A stretch of DNA of 64,000 bases, taken from contig RPFO01000310.1 in the NCBI GenBank assembly GCA_009746045.1, positions 2,244,642-2,308,641 on the forward strand. The letters run 5' to 3'. Positions 58,129 to 64,000 of this stretch are shown here, one piece after another. Under the pieces are notes generated by a model. That model did no database searches. It was given only the letters and a program-made list of their open reading frames with translations, and was not told the DNA's origin. A program made the position numbers and the translations under genes. Each line of letters begins with the position of its first letter. The stretch's first letter is position 1. This stretch comes from Mesostigma viride (taxonomy: Eukaryota; Streptophyta; Mesostigmatophyceae; Mesostigmatales; Mesostigmataceae).

Positions 58129-58639
58129 AAAAGATCAATATCTGCTAGGCAGGCCGATGGCTGTAGCGTACGAAACCGGAGGCGACTGCTACAGAAAATT
58201 AGATCAGCATGTTCGTCATCAAAAGACGAGTCGAATGCGATCAGCCTGACTAAATTTAATCATGGCCGGAGTCGAAAGTTATGAGCATTCTCGGCAGCCA
58301 TAGCTCGGCATATAATTTTGCGTGGCAATAGTGAGTAAGGCACCAGTACAGTATATGAGTAGAATACTTTATAACATGCCAACTAGGGCGAGTCTGCCGA
58401 GGCATGGCCCGCACGCGTACTACTTCGACACATCTTTGCAGAGCCTCTGCAGTTTGCGCTCATCTCCTGTGTATAAATCAAGACAATGGCCGGGGAACGC
58501 AGTCACGTATATTAATTAATTGGCCGAGGAACATTAGTAATCATATTCCGTGCCCCAATGATCAGGGGTCATGGAGTCAACCAATTAATCTTGAACTGTA
58601 CGAACAGGTTCGAAATAAGCTAACAATACTACCAATGCA

Positions 58640-59660
58640 TGCATGTATGATTTATGCGGATGATACCACCCTCATATCGAGCGCCCCGAGCACATTACAC
58701 ATTCAGACCTGGCTGGACTGTTTGGGCTTGGAGGCGCGGGCAGTGGGATTGGAGATAATAGTGTCAAAACTCAGAGGCGGTGGTGATTGGGGCTACCAGT
58801 TGCCCGCCACGGCCGGGCAGCTGCTAGACGGGACTAAGGTCCCATCACATCCTATGATTCAGTGAGCACTTCAAGCCATGCTGGGGAGCATGCTCCACAA
58901 CCAACGCGCCGCCGACAATGTGGAAACCCGCACCGGCCTGGCCTCAGTGGGCAAGGCTCCGCACGCTCAACCCCCGTACTGGCACTCACGCGAGGATCGC
59001 AAGCGCGTGCTCTTCACGCGAGTCCTCACGGTGCTCACGTATGGCTCCGAGGCATACACGGACAAGATGCCGGCCGCCCCGCTGGACGGCACGGTTTACA
59101 GGATGCTCCGACAGGTCGGCCTGAATGTATGATATTCAACACCTAGGTTGTTATCGAGTCTTTGAATAAGGGTACATATGCCTCGCATTTCGGACGAGAT
59201 TAGGCAGTGTAGGATAGCATTCCTAGGACATCTTGCTCGCACCAGTCACTGAGGTAGTAGACACCGCCCTCGGTCTGGCCGGTGGCCCCCAGCAGCGGCT
59301 TGGCCAGCCAGGGCGGCATACTCCTGACCTGGCCTGGCCCCAAGGACATTCCAAGAAAGATTGGTAAACCTGCCATGAACTATACACAGCAGTTGCTGGC
59401 CGACCTAGTTTTTTAATTGTACCTTACAGGAGGTACAATTCTACAAGACTCCCCACATAATACCGTCCATGCACATAAGCATGGTACGATCAGCCCGGGC
59501 GTTGTGTCCTCACGTGGCGCATGCCCCGGCTGCGCACGCCGGCCGGGCCGCCCTCCGTGGACTGTCCGCGATTGGCTAGGCATGGACATCTCCTACTCTC
59601 GACGGGGCGGGCCGGCTCACCGGCCTGGGGAACCCCGTGGTGATTGTCTGTAATATGGAG
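58640..59660 (+). mobile_element. LINE fragments (RT C-terminal half), plus strand
   Basis: MIYADDTTLISS (58650), IQTWLDCLGLEARAVGLEI (58700), ESSRCSRMAPRHTRT and LTVLTYGSEAYTDKMPA in alternative frames (59020), then RIAFLGHLARTS (59215) and a C-terminal-like block at 59500-59640 resembling 31345-31470. Fragmented and non-functional. A tail-like AATTAATTAATG occurs at about 59887. Confidence 0.7.
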
Positions 59661-60240
59661 GCAGACGACGCGTAAAGATAAGTGGCAGACAGTAATGAAG
59701 GCCACTCCCCCCCAGTCGGTGGCCGGTGCCTCCGCGTGTGACTAAGTTTGGCATGCAGATAGCGATTCGGGGCCCGTGGTGCCCGCAACCCTGTAACTAG
59801 GAACTAGACATAGCTACATCCATCCACCCCATCCCATATTCATTTCCCTGAGGACTTGCGCTCACGTGACGCAGTTACGTTTATAAATTAATTAATGAAT
59901 ATATCAATGGTATGATCAACCCTGTATACACAACGAGGTGCCCAGGATTCTCTTGGCATTGCCGCGGGGCCCCAGGCCGGGTCAGGCGACGTACAGATCG
60001 CTGTTGTCTCTACAAACCAGGGGAGCTATAGGCCGGCCGGCACGTACGTGCAACGTACTGTCTTCAACTTATTCAAGATCATGTGTGATAGTGCATGCAT
60101 ATTCGGCCGCAGGCTTCGCGCCTTTCCTTTCGATCAGACGACTGCTCTAGTCCTTACACGACGTTGGACCTCCATGCGTCTTGTCTAGCTCACTTAATGT
60201 GGTTTAGCACGGTGAACAAGATTGGCTATAGTTATATACA
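59661..60240. other. Intergenic
   Basis: No gene recognised; short AT-rich tail-like sequence near 59887 and otherwise unremarkable. Confidence 0.35.
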
Positions 60241-60253
60241 CCGCAAAAGTTTT

Positions 60254-60331
60254 AGTTATATACATCGATTCCTTACGGAATCGACACTAAGCGCTTAGTA
60301 TCGATTCCGCAAGGAATCGTTGTATATAACT
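60254..60331. repeat. 78-bp imperfect palindrome
   Basis: Arms of 39 bases meet at GC/GC (60292/60293) with a few mismatches. Each arm also contains an inner palindrome (CGATTCCTTACGGAATCG). It starts AGTTATATAC and ends GTATATAACT, and is preceded by GCAAAAGTTTT. Confidence 0.9.
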
Positions 60332-60842
60332 GAGACTGTTGCGACACGCCGGCATCCCGGGTTCGAATCCCGCTAGGATCGTTCCGGGGGTGGATTTTTC
60401 GCCTAGTAATGCGAATAACGTTGCGGACGCTAATCGTTCGGCCTAATGTGCTATGTTAATCGAAAAAGGCAAGTGCTCTCCGCTGAATAGGCGGAGTACT
60501 AGCGCTAGCTATTCGACTGATATGATGTGCTCAACCGGCTAATCATCTGTGTTGTTCGACGTCGCTCCGAAAATCGGCTAAGTCCCCGAAATCGGCTAAT
60601 TTCCACGCGATGTCTCGCTATAATCGACTAGGCCTAGTTCGGTGGCTCGCTGGGCACCGAGTATGATAGGCCGCTGGCCTCTGACCCCCCGTCGAATAGG
60701 AAATTTCGACAATCGAATAAGGAAAATTCGATAATCGAATAGGAAAGTTCGATGGTCGAATAGGCAACTTCGATAATCGAATAGCCAATTCGATGACCCG
60801 ACTAGTATCGGCCTTAGCCTTGCCGGCGCAAGCAAAAGTTTT

Positions 60843-60919
60843 AGTTATATACACCGATTCCTGCGGAATCGACACTAAGCGCTTAGTACCGATTCCGTAA
60901 GGAATCGATGTATATAACT
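60843..60919. repeat. Second copy of the palindrome, 77 bp
   Basis: Same arms, same centre (ACACTAAGCGCTTAGTA) and the same GCAAAAGTTTT immediately upstream as at 60254. The pair brackets 511 bp that contain TCGAATAGGAAA-type repeats (60690-60790). Confidence 0.9.
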
Positions 60920-61351
60920 GCTATGGGTTGACAAAGCTGCATGACAGCACCGAACTGACTCAGTTGCACACTGCACGCATTACAGCATACATTCCGGGAT
61001 GCCAAGAGATATATGACCAATTATTTGCACAGTCTTTAAAATAGGTACATAACAGTTGTTGCTTTAGTCTCCAAAGGAGCAGCTTGGAGGAATCCTGGAG
61101 AAGGATCAGGTAGACATTACGGTCATTACCATTGCTGCTCATTCTACTCCTAGCTCTCACTTTTCTTTTGACCGTTTCCTATGACCATCAAAGGAATCGA
61201 GCCGCAAAACTCAACCTTGTTTCCCTGCTGTGGCACTCTCATTGCCCCCTGTCGTCAGGTAGGCTGCATGGCTGCAGACTCCCCCCCCCAAAAAATTGCC
61301 ACCAACCTAAAAGGCGGGTTCTACGAGAACACCCCATGTCAGGTGAGGATT

Positions 61352-61356
61352 ACATA
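61352..61356 (-). terminator. Poly(A) signal TGTAA (minus strand)
   Basis: TTACA on the plus strand, about 45 bases after the stop of the thioredoxin-fold gene; chlorophyte-type signal. Confidence 0.6.
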
Positions 61357-61401
61357 TAATGCCAGTAACGGGCTCTTCCATGGGCACGCCACGGGGCACC
61401 C

Positions 61402-63606
61402 TCAGAGCTCATCTGGCTTGAGCAGGGAGTGCAGCGCGACCGCCTTCTTCATGCTGCTGACGACACCCTGGTCGTCGGGGTAATAATAGCCAAACTTGGG
61501 GTTGGACGCCTTGACGTTCACGTCCATCATGTTACCCTCGTAGTCAAAGAAGATGATGCGCGGGATATAGCTGCCGTCGGGGGCAAACTTGGCATCACCC
61601 TGGGGCTCCTCGTCATCCTGCACGCCAGCACGCCGCCAGGAAGACAGACAGACAAACAAGAAACGTAAAAATTACTTTTGCTCGAAAAGAATCGTTCTAC
61701 TTCCAATTCTAAAAGCCTTTCCGTCCCCCCCCCCCCTGCCAGGAATACAGGTAATTGAATACCAGGTGGTTGCAAGTTGATCATGACCTATGTTGATCAT
61801 GACCAAGAAACAGTGCTGTTGGCCATTAAGGATTTAAAAACCACGTGTCAGCGCGGATACTCCATTCTCAGGCTGCACCATGTCATACTCCATCCAAGCT
61901 GGGCACAACGCAAAGAGGGCTCGGTCACTAACTGTGGAGAGGCTACCACATACTACATACTACACACCACACAATATGTAGTACATGCACTTTCATCGTG
62001 ACAAAGCTCTTGGCATCAGAAAAGGTGGGGTCAAGCAAATAATTTGAGTGCGCAAGGCTACCAGAGCTGGGCGGCAGCCGCCATGTACCTGCGCGCTCAT
62101 ATTGACAAAACTCTTGGCACACAAGCAAGGACAGACACTCACGAGTGTCTATCCTTAGTCCCAGCTTACGCACGTGTACATTGATCATGACCAAGGTGTT
62201 GGCGCACAAGCAAGGATAGACACCCACAAATGTCTATCCCCCCCTACTCCCAGGTCACGTACGTGCACATTGATCATGACAAACTTGTTGGCGAGCGACT
62301 TGATGCCGGACGACTGCGCAAAGATGGGCCCCAGCCGCTTGCAGGCGCCGCACCACGACTGCACGGTCCATGGACGGGGGAGTGGGACAGTAACAATGTG
62401 GATGATAGAGCAGCACACAACGGCACAAGGATTAGCACATGTGCACCAGGCGTGGCCAGGGCGGCAGCACCGCGGTGATGGAGGAGAACTCCCCGGGCAA
62501 TAGAGCAGTACGCGGCGGGTGGAGGGGTTAGCATTTTGCACATGCGCACCGCCACATGCGCGCTGCGGCTTCGGTAATTGGAAGAGTTGGCTGTTGATCA
62601 CGTTGCACCGTGCAGCCACCAGGGCAGCACCGGGCGACGGAGGAGGGGGCGCCACAAGCATTGCTATTATTAGAAATGACACGTAATCTACTTAGGTCTA
62701 TTTAGGTCTTATAATTTTCCTTAGGTCTTTGTATTTATCTGCTACAGAACATAGCATGCAGTGCCGGGGACGCAGGCAGCTACGGCTTTGATCGTATAGG
62801 CAAATGCACACTTTCTTTTAGATATACTTTACAAAAGCCCACATCAACCGTGCGTTCATCATCTTAATAATACACATACGCCTATCTTCAGGATAACCCA
62901 GGGAGCAATGTGCAGAGCTCACAACAAGACAAAAAAGGATGAATTGGGCAAGCCGTTGTTTTTGGCCGATAAGTCGGAAACTGTGGAAACTAGATTGCTG
63001 CCAAACAGCAACCGAGGAAACCTAGAAAACATCCCATTGGCAAAGATTGGCCATACACGCTACAGGTCTGACAGTGCTGTGGCTTTTGAAAGTTGTCCGG
63101 CCACGCTAATAGAGTTTCATAAAATCGCAAACTGGTGCAAACCGTGTGGTTGAACAGTGCGGAAGTAGGCCGACAGAAGTGCTAAGTCGCTAAGCCTGTC
63201 AAGCAAATCTAACATACCTTGTGAATAACCACCATGGACGGCTTTCCAGCTTCTGTTTTTGGCAATGGACAGGGACAGTTACAAGGTGGACATCCGAGAT
63301 GAATGGCGGATGAGTTGAGCTTGCAACTTCTCAAACATACTAGGTTTTATGCTGGATGTCAAGGGTTATGATGGCGAAGCAAGGCGCAAATGCTGCCGAC
63401 ATTTCGGGGGTCGCCCGGCGGCAAATTGCAGCCCTCCAGAATTTAAACGGACCTTTGGCTTTCTGCATCCCGTCTGAAATCTTATACCAATCATAGTCGT
63501 CACCAAATCCTCGCCCTCCGACGGGACCCGCTGCGCCCGGAGTGACGAACGCATTCATCAAAAGAAACGCCCCAAAGGCGGAGAAAACACGCAACACCTT
63601 CACCAT
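61402..63606 (-). CDS. TXNDC12: TXNDC12/ERp18-like ER thioredoxin-fold protein, four exons
   Basis: A small ER-lumen thiol oxidoreductase of the TXNDC12/AGR2 group, which helps form or isomerise disulfides. Exons on the minus strand: 63606-63453, 63252-63218, 62358-62263 and 61617-61402, total 166 residues, close to the usual 170. The first ATG gives MVKVLRVFSAFGAFLLMNAF, a signal peptide. Mature part: RGFGDDYDWYKISDGMQKAK, then KPSMVVIHKSWCGACKRLGP with the active site WCGAC, then LANKFVMINVHDDEEPQGDA, then the conserved cis-proline loop DGSYIPRIIFFD, ending KPDEL, an ER-retention signal. Donors and acceptors: GTCCGT/ACAG, GTATGT/GCAG, GTACGT/GCAG; exon 1 ends in phase 1 and the others in phase 0. 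Intron 3 holds copies of the exon 3 tail. Homology is very strong across all exons. Confidence 0.93.
61777..62262 (-). repeat. Copies of the exon 3 tail plus donor inside intron 3 of the thioredoxin-fold gene
   Basis: The true junction encodes ANKFVMINVH then GTACGT at 62263/62262. On the same strand, copies follow at about 62173 (ANTLVMINVH then GTGCGTAAG, an even better donor), 62088 (CCAAGAGTTTTGTCA... then GCAG/GTACAT), 61985 (AKSFVTMKVH then GTACTA) and 61790-61810 (LVMIN without a donor). The spacing is 85-103 bp, and the linking sequence (ACAAGCAAGGA-AGACAC) is also repeated. Confidence 0.8.
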
Positions 63607-64000
63607 GGCTGACAAATGCTATGAAAAATAAAGAGCTTCGTTCTTATTTTCAAGCGCACACCGCCAACATGCTCGCCAGCCAACGTCGTTGAATAAATTG
63701 GTCGCAGGTATGTCGAAATATCTTTTAGAGAAACTCGAGCAAGGTCACTGGGGCCGGGAATGCGGCAAACTCCATTAAATTAGACTGCCAACCGGCACGT
63801 CAGCGCATGAAGGCTGCTGCGGGATGACACGTAGATTCCTCTGGAGTCTGGGTTGAAGTTTTAAACTCTTGTAAACATCTCCCGCGGGGGCTTCACCCCA
63901 CACAGCTAACTACCTCTCCCGTTAAATAAGTATTTCAAAATCTAAAATTAGTGAACTTGGACGCAAAAACACATAACTGACATAAGTAAACTATAGACAC
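63607..64000. other. Upstream flank of the thioredoxin-fold gene
   Basis: Expected to hold its 5' UTR and promoter. No clear motif, and no other gene is visible before the window ends. Confidence 0.4.

Noticed and set aside
60356-60400. Functional tRNA gene
   Set aside because: Only the T-arm half is present; no A box or 5' acceptor strand is found upstream.
62908-63153. 81-residue plus-strand ORF within intron 2 of the thioredoxin-fold gene
   Set aside because: No homology or supporting signal; antisense in an intron; most likely chance.

Overview
The window looks like nuclear DNA of a green alga, most likely a chlorophyte. The best evidence is the large multi-exon gene at 4037-17129. It encodes a plant-type MOR1/XMAP215 microtubule protein whose last third is close to land-plant MOR1. 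It has GT-AG introns plus one GC-AG intron, and a TGTAA motif (the usual chlorophyte poly(A) signal) sits just after its stop. A second host gene at 61402-63606 also ends near a TGTAA. Species and class cannot be told from the sequence.

Host genes: (1) an AMN1/FBXL-type leucine-rich-repeat gene on the minus strand (142-1503, probably extending upstream); (2) a weakly supported hypothetical exon (2465-2848, minus); (3) the MOR1-type gene, nine exons, 2218 codons; (4) a single-exon secreted, glycine-rich repeat protein (32258-35050, plus); (5) a TXNDC12/ERp18-like ER thioredoxin-fold protein in four exons (minus strand, 61402-63606), with a WCGAC active site and a C-terminal PDEL; (6) a small low-complexity ORF (52361-52771) inside a DNA transposon.

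Mobile DNA: most of 17600-60000 is nested transposons. A chromovirus (Ty3/gypsy with a chromodomain; 17859-30830, 5-bp target duplication CTGGC) has jumped into the reverse-transcriptase region of a LINE. A second chromovirus on the minus strand (37538-46010, target duplication ACAAC) has jumped into another copy of the same LINE family. The first chromovirus carries an ORF1-only LINE-like retroposon (18719-20784, 11-bp target duplication), a small ORF resembling the RNase H1 N-terminal/caulimovirus viroplasmin domain, and an extra ORF after pol. Short LINE-dependent insertions lie at 35978-36315 and 55045-55258. A candidate CACTA (EnSpm) DNA transposon spans 47603-53244, with arrays of TGAGA motifs next to 12-bp inverted ends. 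LINE fragments on both strands fill 53400-59660. Two near-identical palindromes flank a 500-bp spacer at 60254-60919.

Most unusual observation: in several introns of both well-defined host genes, the 3' tail of the upstream exon together with its 5' splice site is repeated, more or less degenerate, inside the intron that follows. The clearest case is MOR1 intron 6 (eight 77-bp copies). MOR1 introns 1, 2 and 3 and TXNDC12 intron 3 show the same pattern. It looks like a recurrent mode of intron growth that multiplies donor sites.
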